Source: Acanthaster planci
Taxonomy: Eukaryota; Echinodermata; Asteroidea; Valvatida; Acanthasteridae
Direction: 5' to 3'
Length of the DNA stretch: 55,012 nucleotides
Assembly: GCF_001949145.1 (NCBI RefSeq)
Contig: NW_019091380.1
Coordinates: forward strand, 2,893,272 to 2,948,283
Within the stretch, counting starts at the first letter, position 1; each line of letters starts with the position of its first letter. This document shows, in pieces, positions 45,305 to 55,012 of the stretch. Made by a program: the position numbers and the translations under genes. The notes under the pieces are model-generated. The model was not told the DNA's origin. It saw only the letters and a program-made list of their open reading frames with translations, and made no database searches.

Positions 45305-47460
45305 CGGTTTATATACTGTCGCTAAGAATCAGTAGAACCAATATGGCATAGTTTTCAAATTTATAAAAATATACATGTACATTGTAATTTGAATCTGATA
45401 AATACTGTCACCATTATAAAGGCATCAATCATCAATTAGATAATTGGAATGTTTTGAATTAAAAAAAAGAGAAGAAAACTGATTTGCCAAGGTTGGTCAT
45501 TTATATGAATATTTCCAAGCATCTGAGGACTGTGAACATTAAAGCAGCACACTGGAAGCAAGGCACACATCGGTATAAATTCTTGTTCGATAAACTGGTT
45601 CTGTATGAAATTTTGACCACGTGTTCTTTTTCGTCCAAGGTTTGACTTAGTTTCAGTACATACGGGTACCAACATTACCAGCGATGTACGTGAACACATG
45701 TAAGGATAATGTGCATTGTATATTTTTGATTTCAGTGATGGGTGTCGGATGGTTTCATTCTAAAAAAAAAAAATTCGTAAGAACAAAAACAATAACTTAA
45801 CGCAGGGAACAGAATATTGAAACTCTTAAGAAGACCGATACTCCACCAAATTTTAAGGTGGGATCAACCAAAATGTTCCAAACTTAACATTTACATGTAT
45901 ATAAACGTGCTTGTATTTTATATCAGTGGAAACAGGATTTGGAATAAATGAATGAACACAGCTTATTTACAGCCCCGACTGCCAAATTTTACTTTCATCA
46001 CATTTTGACCCATCAATTTCAGCACGATTACACATTCTACAAATGTGTTTTACAAAGGCGAGGTCCCGAGTATACTTATTCTTATTCAAAAATTTAGGCC
46101 ATCACCCGATCGTTTTGGGACATACTTCCTCGAACAATGACAGGTTGTTTTTGGCAGCTTTTTATTTCCTTCACTTTTTTTTAAATCCGGAGTTCCGTTA
46201 GACAGGCTTATCGCAATGCACCTAGCATCTGCAGCAACTTTGACCTCTGGGTCTGATGTTCACGTTCGCGTTTCCATGCGGGTAATTTTTCAAACTGGTA
46301 TACGCACATGTATATGAAGTAAGTCATAGCAAAATACCACACGACTACAAATGTATCATGTTCACACGAAGTCCCTCTTGCAATTCCGCAATGTACAAAC
46401 ATCCAGGAAAGACTGTACAGCGTTTTATGACAGCCCTTGCAAGATCGACAGGAACGATTACATTATGTATATAATAATTTCCCACATGAATGTAGCCTAC
46501 CACAACTCCGTAAATCTGTCACGGTTTGAACTCACATGGCGGGTTCATACACATAATGCGCTGCTTTGGAATTTCAAGTGTACAAAGAGGAAGGGTGGAT
46601 TTGTTTGGCGACCCAATAAACGGAAGGGGTTACATTTAAAATGCACTTCGTATATTTTAGACCCTACGGATTTTACATTTTATAGCAGGTTTTATGAGCA
46701 TTCGTCCGTGGTCGATACCACTGCTGTTTTGTTATTCATTACTACTAGAGACCATTTTTAAATTTGGTCTCTAGTTTGACAACGACGTGCCTACCTACGC
46801 ATACGATACAGCTTTCAGACCCCCTATTGAACTATGAATCCGACCATCATAGTTTTCGAGTGCCATAATAAAGTACGGTGAACTTGTTTATCTTTAAACA
46901 TTTGGAAACTTGGATCAACAGTGCCACGAACCTCATGGGCATGCTGGATGCATAGGCATACCCATGTGAATGAACGAGGGTTCTTATGCACAATAATAAT
47001 TGTGTATAACGCTAAGTCAATTCTTTCGATCGAAAAAGTGTGGATGGATAGATGGGTCCACAAATTTTGAAAAAGGTCACCATTTAAAGACGATGATAAT
47101 GCTGAATGGCTCTTTCCAAAAAAAATACAAGGTTTCTTGTAACCATGATACACATATAAGAGTGGGGTGATATATAAATTTTAGTAGTAAATGACAGCCA
47201 GTGATCTGCCACTTGCCATTTTGTTCCAATGTGGGCTAGTCTAAGTAACTGTATAATGTTAAAAAATGTTTTGAGAAGAAAAAAGAATTGTGTCATCAAG
47301 AGGAGTCAAAATTCAACACAAAATTGAGTCAAAAAAAATTTATAACACACAAGATTCCTCCCCCCCAAAAAAAATGCAGAGAGAAGGCCAGTAAGATCAC
47401 AGCTTAATAACAACTGCCCAATAATGTTCATTTTAGAGTTCCTAGCACAATTTTGAATAA
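45305..47460. other. No gene recognised
   Basis: AT-rich spacer. A small palindrome (ACTAGAGACCA...TGGTCTCTAGT, 46744-46775) and a 136-codon plus-strand open frame (46351-46761) without recognisable motif are present. Confidence 0.4.
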
Positions 47461-47468
47461 GCAATCTA

Positions 47469-49611
47469 ATCTCTATCAAATGCGATGGTTGATCGGTAGA
47501 GTTCTAGCAGGTTTTTCAGAATGTCAGTCTGCATTTTTGTTAAGCTTTGGTCTTCAAGTTCATGAATCAGCCCACGAGTTGAAATCCTGCAGCCTAAAAC
47601 AGCTCCATTCTCTGCAGCATAAGCATCAATTTGTCAGTATATGTCCATTAGTTTGGTTTGAGTGATTCTAGCATCTGACTTAAAGCCAAACCTGGAGATG
47701 AAGGCACAATATCGAAAACGGTCTCAGTCATGTATAAGATCTTGGATGTGTTTTTATGACACAAATTTGTCGCTGCTTGGCCAGAACAAATCCTTGGTCA
47801 TTTAAGAACATCAGCTCTAGAATTATTGCAAGCGTCACATACTCAAACCATGGGCAATACTCTAAACTTTGTTGTGTCACAGGATCTGATGTTTTTGAAG
47901 CAGAAAATGGACTTGTGTTAAGCTGGGTCCCCATAACTGTGAAAAGGGGGGAGGGGTGCTTGTCTAAGATCAGAAGCTGAACTGAAACCAGGAATAGGAA
48001 AACCCCTATCATCCTGATAAATGTGTCAACTATAACCAGTGTGTCTGCCGCCACCTATTGACAAAATGTTTCCCAGTGAATCTGCTGCTGTATTCTTTGA
48101 CATCATCAGGAATGCTTGCGTTTTGATTGCTGATCACAATTCGTCACCAATTTCTCGTTCAGTCTTGGAAATGACCTTTCTCTTCATAGCCTCGAAAGAC
48201 TTGGGAAAAAAAGAAAGGAAATTTAGACTTCTGGTAAGAAGAACAAAAAATTCTTAACAGAAATCTCTAGAAAAAAAAATCTCTAGAAAAAAAAAAAAAA
48301 GCAAGAGGTTCTGGAGTTAAAGAAATCAAGCATGAAATGATATCTACCCATGATGCAGTGCGGGTGAAATCTCTACATGTGTAATAATGAAGATGAGTCT
48401 CACATTACATTCAAAATGAAAATGCCAGTTTACAAAGACCTTATAAATAGGAAGGTTACAAACACAGCGCGGAAGAAATAACATAATTAAGAGCACAAGA
48501 AATGAGAAAGACACAAGTGAACAAGGAATGCGAGTCACAGACCTGAGGGTTGTTTCTACTTCTGGAGATGGATACTTAAACAGTTACAAAAGTTGCCTGC
48601 GGAATTTGATTGACGATTCAAACATCTTAAGCCAAGCTTTTTCAAAAGCTTAAGATGCAGTGGGCAGAGGGCATCCAGCCACAGCTTTGATTAATTATTT
48701 CTTTTGTCTCTGCCGGTATGACCACCTCCCCACTTCAGAGAGTCTAGAGCTTGACCATCAGGAAAAATGCAGCAAACCATCTTCATCCTGCAACACTAAG
48801 AACTTTATAATGCCACATAAACAATTGACACAGGATCCTTCTCATGTGCTGCTTTCTTTACTCTGAAGTATAACAATTTGAGTTGGGGGAATACATTGGC
48901 CTACATTCTGCCTTTCACTGAAAGTAACTACATTGATGACTTCCATGGCACTCTTTGTGGTTGATGATCAATGCCAAGAATGTCACTGACAAGTGATTTC
49001 ATGGGAAGGATGATCACATTCAAGACTGAGTCACAGACTAGGAGGTGTGTCACCAAAACTGCTCCTGGCTGGCCAAAATCTTATCCTTCCATTCAGAACG
49101 CAGTACTTCATACGTAGATCGGGTGGTGTCAGAATGTGTGTGTGTGTGTTAGTGAATGGGACATATTGAAAAACATGACGGTTTTGGACGTCTAGTTCTA
49201 TGACAAGTGCTGAAACATCAGGTACGTTTTTACTTGATGCCAAAATTCTGGAAGACTAACATTTTAATGCAGTCATTAATATACTACGAAACACGTTTTC
49301 TTATGCTCATGAGAAATGCTTCATCAATGTAATCCATGCCCCGTATTGGCTCCCCCCCTCAGAATTCTGGAAAGAATTGTTCTGTCTCAAAACTGGATCC
49401 CAGTTTTTATCAGGTCTAGAAATGTGAGGAGTCCATTGCTGAAGAGAATGGAATCACATCTGGCAGTATCTGGGCCATACTGTGCCATGGCCCAAAGCCC
49501 ATTCCCAAATGGGAACTTGCCACTCTCAATGCATGTATTGTTCCTACCAGGAGGAACCTGTTTTTGGGGGAAGGCATCTCCCACTCCCTCAAGGAATTCA
49601 AACCAAGTCAA
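47469..49611 (-). other. Possible decayed coding region, unidentified
   Basis: Several minus-strand segments look more protein-like than the spacer: 49387-49611 (FPFGNGLWAMAQYGPDTARC), 49031-49243 (DVSALVIELDVQNRHVFQYV), about 48905-49010 (DSVLNVIILPMKSLVSDILG), 47728-48054, and 47469-47633 (GRISTRG-type stretch LIHELEDQSLTKMQTDILKN). They lie in different frames, separated by stops, without a clean exon chain. This could be a disrupted transposon or pseudogene, or real exons of a gene I cannot place. I do not recognise any part. Confidence 0.25.
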
Positions 49612-49614
49612 GTC

Positions 49615-50604
49615 AGACGGTTCCTCTTTTTGGTTTCCAGTAACAACATGGGCATGTTTTGTTTTGTTTGTTTGTTGTTTTGTTTAGGAAGATGGATGGA
49701 CTTGTTCACTGTTTAAGATCACAACGAATTTCAATGTATTTCAATAACAATGGATACAAATGATATTAAATATATGAATGAAGAAGATCTGACTCTCAGG
49801 AAAATTCAGAGATTTTGTCTATATTTAGGGGGAAAAAAATTGAAAAAACTTTGTCAAAAAGTTCCAAAGAGGAAAATCTGCTTCATTAAATTAGAATTAA
49901 CCCTCCTTCTGTTCTAACCGTCAAAAACAGCAAAAAATGCCTTCCAATTGATTTCCCCCAGTACACAGACAATTATGGGAAATTTGACTGATTTTGATTG
50001 ATATGATAATTGTGTCAAGAATGCATCTTAGCATAGGAGGGTTAATCTGGAATGTTATACACTGGTATTTTGCCTTATATGTATATAGACCTGTTTCGCC
50101 CGTGTGACTAATTGTAAACAATGCCACCACGTGAGGACCGCCTTGGCTACGGTAATCGCATATATATTCCTACGGGCAGCTTCAACCACGTGCAAGCGCA
50201 CGTGCGAACCCTGCATGTTTGACTAGTTTATCTTGAATAGGTAGATTACCATCACAACACAATGCACTCATTACCATCACAACACGTCACAGGTCCAGCA
50301 CAATCGTGACATCACAGGAAAAAGGTCCATAGTAACATATTAAATGGATATTTGGAAAGGCATTACCCACTATGGACATAACCTGAACATGTTTTCTTGA
50401 CATGTTGTAGGCTACATGTATATTTTTGCCAAGTATTCAAAGAATTCTGGGTACAGTGTATTTGTAAACCTCATAATTAGTCGGTGCCAATGCAGGACCT
50501 CATTTGATGGCAATATCTGAATCTGACCTTTGATAAGAAAATGAAATTCAGGCTCAGTTTTTTTTTCAGAGAACCTTGATGTGCTACTCTGCTTACCATT
50601 AGGC
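49615..50604. other. No gene seen; E-box cluster inside
   Basis: Spacer downstream of gene B's last exon. Apart from the three CACGTG sites at 50128-50204 and a direct repeat ATTACCATCACAACAC (about 50246 and 50272), nothing stands out. Confidence 0.4.
50128..50204. promoter_or_regulatory. Cluster of three CACGTG E-boxes
   Basis: CACGTG occurs at 50128-50133, 50187-50192 and 50199-50204, the last two 12 bp apart start to start. One such hexamer is expected about every 4 kb, so three in 77 bp is unusual in this AT-rich sequence. CACGTG is the palindromic site of bHLH-Zip factors (MYC/MAX, USF, MITF/TFE). No adjacent promoter was identified. Confidence 0.4.
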
Positions 50605-50712
50605 CTACAGCTCTTCTTTTTTGTCTTTTTGTTTGGTTTCAGCCTTGGCACTTTCCTTTTTCTTTCCTGTCATCTTGCTTTTGCCTGTCTGCTCTCGCAC
50701 AGCCTTTCGGGA
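50605..50712 (-). CDS. Unrecognised gene B, last exon (Lys-rich tail)
   Basis: A 108-bp exon starting at acceptor GTTTAAAACTTTAG (AG at 50714-50713) and ending with TAG at 50607-50605. It reads SRKAVREQTGKSKMTGKKKE, then SAKAETKQKDKKEEL: a 35-residue strongly basic C-terminal tail. It begins in phase 0, which matches the end of the exon at 52913-53055, so the two can be joined directly as ...RINKYKGP|SRKAVREQ. Intervening exons in the 2.2-kb gap cannot be excluded. Basic KK-rich tails of this kind occur in many proteins and do not identify it. I do not recognise the family. Confidence 0.68.
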   Translation of the reverse strand, partial: SRKAVREQTGKSKMTGKKKESAKAETKQKDKKEEL

Positions 50713-52912
50713 CTAAAGTTTTAAACACAGAAGAAAAGATAAGATGAAACAGAAAGGCAGAAAGTGTACATCCAAGAATGGAACTGAAAGACAGACAATG
50801 GATCAAAGCATAGATCCATAGTCAAAGGGAAAATTAGCGGATTGGATTTGATGCAAATGGGGACTCAATAAAAAGAGTAGATTGAAGTAGTAATACAAGC
50901 ATACAAATGTGAGTACCCAAAATTGAAGGACCTGACATTACAATCCTAACAGAAACTTTCTTATGAGCAAGATGCTCCTAGGATTGAAAATCAGTCGTGT
51001 AAAGGTTTTTGATCTGTATATTTCAGGTCACGGTAGTTAACAGCTAGTTGGCAGCAGTCTCTGTATTCTGCATTTCTGAAATTGTGAATTTTACATTTCT
51101 ATCACCACTTTCCCAAATTTTCCCTGAAAGACAGATCACTAACTCCACAAATGAAAATGAAGCATCTATTCTTCTGGCCAAATAGGTAATAACCTTGCCA
51201 TACTTTGAGTTCATGTGTTATGATTGGTTTCAAGCTTTGACTCCTTGTGACAATATGTGGCTTGCTCAGCAAAAATGAGTCACATATCTCAAGAGCCACT
51301 CTGGAGTTAAAGGCCTTTAAAAGACGTTTGCACACCCCTTTAAGCAATAGAAATCCTCAACATTTAAACATCTATACAACATCCATTTTCATCATCTAAT
51401 ACAAAATCAAACTCAAAAGTGGCTCCGGTGACTCGAGACTCATTTTTGCACAGTGGATCACATATGATTTTTGTGTCAAGCAGCCGTTTTCACTGCCAAG
51501 CCGTTTTCACCATCAAGTAATGACAGTAGCAGTAAGTTCTCTTCTGTACTATTTCCTGTGGGCATTGTACTTGCATAATAAATGCAAATAATGCAGGAAT
51601 TTGACTTTGAATATATTGAAGAATGGCCTTGCCAAATGTAGTCATAAAAGGTTTTGAGATCTTTGTTATGTAGACACTTTGTTGCTTTGTTCAATCCACA
51701 ATGTCTTTGTCAAAAGGCTAACACTCCAAATCAATTCAACCCAAACTGTAGTGCCCCTGTGAATGAGAAACAGCCTTGGTTTGAGAGTTTTGAGGGCATG
51801 ATTCAGACAAGTGAGGTAGACATGTTTACAATGGCAGGTGTAAATGTAAAGAACTAGCAGGCCGATTCCTATCAAAAAAGTGCCACGTTACCTAAAACCT
51901 ACACAGATTTCGACTTTGTTGAAACTGCTTCAAAATCGAGGATAAGATTAATTGGTTAAAATTAAGACTCTTTTATTACTGCTTACCCTTGAGGAATACT
52001 ATTCAAATGGAACTTGAAAGCAAACTCAAAGCACAAATGGAAGCTCATACCTAAATGACATGATAAATTCTGAGATGGCTGACATAAAAAAGGGCCAAAA
52101 TGATGCAGGCAAGTCTGGGAATGACAAAAATGGCAGTCTAACAAAGTGTTTGAATATTTCTAACTCAATCCAATTAAGAATTCAAACAAGAGTGCAGATG
52201 TTCTGCTTTGATGTTTCACTTTCTGGAAAGATAACTGATGTTTGACGGACAACTATGGAGGCAGTGGTTGAGGATTGAAAATTCTGTATACATGGCAAAC
52301 CATTGAAGGCAAAAATTACATTTAGATTCAGAATATTGTTACTTGTATGTGCCTGCAATGTTACTTTGGGAAGCATCAAACAACTTCTGTTGAAAGAAGC
52401 ATTTTATTCTAACCAGTCTGTTTGTTTTGCCAAATACCAGAACCAATAGCATAGCCTCTTAGCCAAAGTTAAAGGACCTCAATACAGTTTTCCGTTTCTG
52501 GAAAAAGTTATTTTTTGTCACAGTGGTCGGCAATGACATAATGCCCTGTTATGGTTGAGTCCACTACAAGACCTTTCATAAACCCCTGAAAAAGTTCTGA
52601 AATTAATCCAGTCACAAGGCAAGTCAAAGGCAGCAGGGGGATTAATGACAAAGGGACGCATTTATCGCAGTTCATCTGGAAAGCCTGTGACTTGACTTTA
52701 AATTGAACGATTTGTGATGAACATATAAGAGACTAGCAGGGATGTGTAATGAATGGGTGACTAAAAGATGACATGGCTAGCATATGAATCAGGTCTTCTG
52801 AACACTTCAACTTCTGTAACCTTTTTCTAGAAGCAAGATATTTACCAGGTTGAGGTATAATTTGAGGCCTACTTGACAGAGTAGCCTCTATGTTTGTTTG
52901 CAACATACTCAC
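50713..52912. other. Presumed intron of gene B; no exon supported
   Basis: AT-rich sequence between two phase-0-compatible exons. Minus-strand open stretches are short and unconvincing. Confidence 0.45.
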
Positions 52913-53055
52913 CGGACCCTTGTACTTATTGATACGGAAAGTCGACCGATCAACGCCAATGCACGCATCAGTGACGTCAAAGCACAAGGCAATTTCTCTC
53001 TCCTCGGGCTCAGAATACTCCTTAAAGACCTTGGTGATCTCGTCCTTGTACTCGG
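52913..53055 (-). CDS. Unrecognised gene B, internal exon (left copy)
   Basis: A 143-bp exon with acceptor TTTTTTATCAG (53057-53056) and donor GTGAGT (G at 52912). It opens with CC, completing a split codon, and ends in phase 0. It reads EYKDEITKVFKEYSEPEERE, then IALCFDVTDACIGVDRSTFR and INKYKGP. This is a dense, clearly protein-like stretch with good splice sites, but I do not recognise the family. The duplicate at 54041-54183 encodes the same 47 residues; the one difference I see in this exon is silent (CGT/CGC Arg). The preservation of protein against about 3% divergence around it supports a real, constrained exon or very recent duplication. Confidence 0.8.
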
Positions 53056-53389
53056 CTGATAAAAAATGGAGCAATCAACGTTATAGTTCGCAGACGCTTT
53101 GCCGGAAGCTATGATCATAAGCCTATTTTGTGGGATATGTGGTTCCGGCAGTAAATGCACAGCTCACTTCAACTGTTCAAGATTCCTTGCCAACAGCTAA
53201 TAGGCTCCATATGGTTTAAGAGCAATCTCTCTGTAACCTAGCAACAACCCCTGCAGCCAACACACTGCTTCAGCATGCATATTGGTGAGCATATTTGCGA
53301 AATTTGTCTGAAAATAATCACGATAATAATAATAATGACAAACTTTTATAAAAAGCACAATTCCAATTGATTCCAGGCACTCATGGTGC

Positions 53390-53605
53390 TAAAAAAAACC
53401 CAAAACCAAAAACAAACAAAAACCAAGAAGGAGTATGAAACAAATACACATAACCACTAAAATACTTGGTATTGGTATCAATTTGGTAACAGCAAGATTA
53501 TAACAGTATGTTTTGAAAGACTTGAGTGATGGTGCTGGACCGGATGTTCGAAGGGAGACTATTCCACAGATGTGGGGCAGCAATATGAACAGATATGTCT
53601 CCTCA
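53390..53605 (-). pseudogene. LINE 3'-end remnant (left copy)
   Basis: The minus strand reads GDISVHIAAPHLWNSLPSNI, then, after a frameshift, SLKSFKTYCYN. This is the C-terminal APxLWNSLPxxIR...SL..FK..L signature of CR1-like reverse transcriptases. An ATT-rich tail (ATTATTATTATTATCGTG, plus about 53320-53335) follows, typical of CR1-like 3' ends. The copy is severely 5'-truncated and frameshifted. It sits in the intron upstream of the 52913-53055 exon. Confidence 0.8.
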
Positions 53606-53869
53606 ATTGATGTTGGTTAGCAGGCTGGAGACCTGAACGACTAGAATGGTACGTTCACTGCAGTGAGTGAACTAAAAGGTCTTGAAGTTGGCACAAGGCA
53701 CATGACAGCCATATCATGCAAGTGTGGAAAAGCCTTACCCTTTGCAATCGATGAAGGGCATATGTGTGACTTAGTTCATTCAGCTCGCTTTTTAAATTTA
53801 TCATAAAAAATGATCATTCTAAAAGAGTTGTTTTTTTTCCTTTACATATCACCTCAGGGGGGAGGGGAA

Positions 53870-53870
53870 N
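53870..53870. other. Ambiguous base (N) between the two duplicate copies
   Basis: This is the only non-ACGT base in the window. It falls exactly at the junction of the ~1.13-kb tandem copies, marking an uncertain join. Confidence 0.99.
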
Positions 53871-54040
53871 CGTGTATTGAATGGGTGACTAAAAGATGAC
53901 ATGGCTAGCATATGAATCAGGTCTTCTGAACACTTCAACTTCTGTAACCTTTTTCTAGAAGCAAGATATTTACCAGGTTGAAGTATAATTTGAGGCCTAC
54001 TTGACAGAGTAGCCTCTATGTTTGTTTGCAACATACTCAC

Positions 54041-54183
54041 CGGACCCTTGTACTTATTGATGCGGAAAGTCGACCGATCAACGCCAATGCACGCATCAGT
54101 GACGTCAAAGCACAAGGCAATTTCTCTCTCCTCGGGCTCAGAATACTCCTTAAAGACCTTGGTGATCTCGTCCTTGTACTCGG
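54041..54183 (-). CDS. Unrecognised gene B, internal exon (right copy)
   Basis: Duplicate of the 52913-53055 exon with the same 143-bp length, the same acceptor (TTATCAG) and donor (GTGAGT), and the same 47 encoded residues. Because 143 is not a multiple of three and the exon starts one base into a codon but ends in phase 0, splicing both copies into one transcript would break the frame. They can only be used as alternatives, or one is not part of the gene, or the duplication is an assembly artefact. Confidence 0.7.
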
Positions 54184-54534
54184 CTGATAAAAAATGGAGC
54201 AATCAACGTTATAGTTCGCAGACGCTTTGCCGGAAGCTATGATCATAAGCCTATTTTGTGGGGTATGTGGTTCCGGCAGTAAATGCACAGCTCACTTCAA
54301 CTGTTCAAGATTCCTTGCCAACAGCTAATAGGCTCCATATGGTTTAAGAGCAATCTCTCTGTAACCTAGCAACAACCCCTGCAGCCAACACACTGCTTCA
54401 GCATGCATATTGGTGAGCATGTGTAACATGGGGTAGGCATGAGCAAAATTTGTCTGAAAATAATAACGATAATAATAATAATGACGAACTTTAATAAAAA
54501 TCACAATTCCAATTGATTCCAGGCACTCATGGTG

Positions 54535-54751
54535 CTAAAAAACCCCCAAAACCAAAACCAAGCAAAAACCAAGAAGGAGTATGAAAAAAATACACAAAAC
54601 CACTAAAATACTTGGTATTGGTATTAATTTGGTAAAAGCAAGATTATAAAAGTATGTTTTGAAAGACTTGAGTGATGGTGCTGGACTGGATGTTCGAAGG
54701 GATACTATTCCACAGATGTGGGGCAGCAATATGGAAAGACATGTCTCCTCA
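54535..54751 (-). pseudogene. LINE 3'-end remnant (right copy)
   Basis: Duplicate of the remnant at 53390-53605 with the same LWNS-type tail, the same frameshift and a few substitutions. It was evidently inserted before the 1.13-kb duplication arose. Confidence 0.8.
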
Positions 54752-55012
54752 ATTGATGTTGGTTAGCAGGCTGGAGACCTGAACGACTAGAATGGTACGT
54801 TCACTGCAGTGAGTGCACTGAAAGGTCTTGAAGTTGGCACAAGGCACATGACAGCCATATCATGCAAGTGTGGAAAAGCCTTACCCTTTGTGATCGATGA
54901 AGGGCATATGTGTGACTTAGTTCACTCAGCTCGCTTTTTAAATTTATCATAAAAAACGATCATTCTAAAAGAGTTGTTTTTTCTTTTCATACAACCTCAG
55001 GGGGGAGGGGAT

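Larger units (their letters stand above)
52744..53869. repeat. Tandem ~1.13-kb duplication, left copy
   Basis: From GTGTAATGAATGGGTG to CAGGGGGGAGGGGAA this segment matches 53872-55012 throughout, with scattered substitutions and a larger insertion in the right copy near 54421-54440. The offset is 1128 bp over the exon and about 1143-1146 bp after the insertion. It includes one gene B exon and a LINE 3' remnant. A single N at 53870 separates the copies, which raises the possibility of two haplotypes placed side by side by the assembler. Confidence 0.95.
53872..55012. repeat. Tandem ~1.13-kb duplication, right copy
   Basis: Second copy of 52744-53869, reaching the end of the window at the position homologous to the end of the left copy. 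It differs by roughly a few percent of bases, plus an insertion around GTGTAACATGGGGTAGGC (about 54421-54440). The duplication may continue beyond the window. Confidence 0.95.

Noticed and set aside
46351-46761. 136-codon plus-strand open frame
   Set aside because: It has no motif, no supporting splice structure and average AT-rich composition; kept only as a note.
49316-49687. 123-codon plus-strand open frame
   Set aside because: The opposite strand reads as the more protein-like sequence over the same bases.

Overview
The window looks like genomic DNA of an invertebrate deuterostome. Coding exons are short and separated by large AT-rich introns with GT..AG boundaries. Single-copy genes sit in a sea of decayed transposons, tRNA-derived SINEs, foldback elements and ACATGT/TACATGTA-rich simple sequence. 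The repeated GTAGGCCTAC and TACCGGTA words, the LINE 3' ends with an ATT-type tail and the SINE repertoire make an echinoderm (sea star or sea urchin grade) my first guess, but amphioxus or a hemichordate cannot be excluded without a search. No prokaryotic, plasmid or CRISPR feature is present.

Layout. 0.6-2.6 kb (+): a dead piggyBac-family transposase with in-frame stops, a frameshift and a 64-bp internal tandem duplication. 2.7-19.5 kb: no gene recognised; TACATGTA-rich sequence with SINE fragments and dispersed repeats. 19.6-25.4 kb (-): three phase-compatible exons of an N-alpha-acetyltransferase 60 (NAA60) orthologue; the last part of its GNAT domain was not found. A 43-bp minisatellite (20.4-20.8 kb) and a MIR-like SINE (22.3 kb) lie in its introns. 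26-28.9 kb: inverted repeats and AT-rich spacer. 28.9-32.1 kb (-): the last four exons (519 residues) of a multi-exon gene I do not recognise, with a Tc1-type MITE in one intron. 33.7-39.4 kb: a LINE 3' remnant and several foldback elements. 39.9-41.6 kb (+): an intact beta-1,3-glycosyltransferase (GT31) gene with an intronless CDS, a probable 5' UTR intron and a poly(A) signal. 42.6-45.3 kb: a hAT-type MITE with a perfect 8-bp target-site duplication, a possible 2A-like/LINE ORF remnant, a SINE and a 145-bp hairpin MITE. 47.5-49.6 kb: possibly decayed coding sequence (-). 50.6-55.0 kb (-): the lysine-rich last exon and an upstream exon of another unrecognised gene. The upstream exon lies in a ~1.13-kb segment that occurs twice in tandem across a single N.

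The genes do not form a pathway. NAA60 acts on N-termini of membrane proteins at the Golgi and the GT31 enzyme extends glycans in the Golgi lumen, but their proximity is probably accidental. The parts most worth following up are the duplicated 143-bp exon, the two unrecognised conserved-looking genes, the MIR-like SINE and the foldback elements. All identifications come from reading motifs by eye; no database search was possible.
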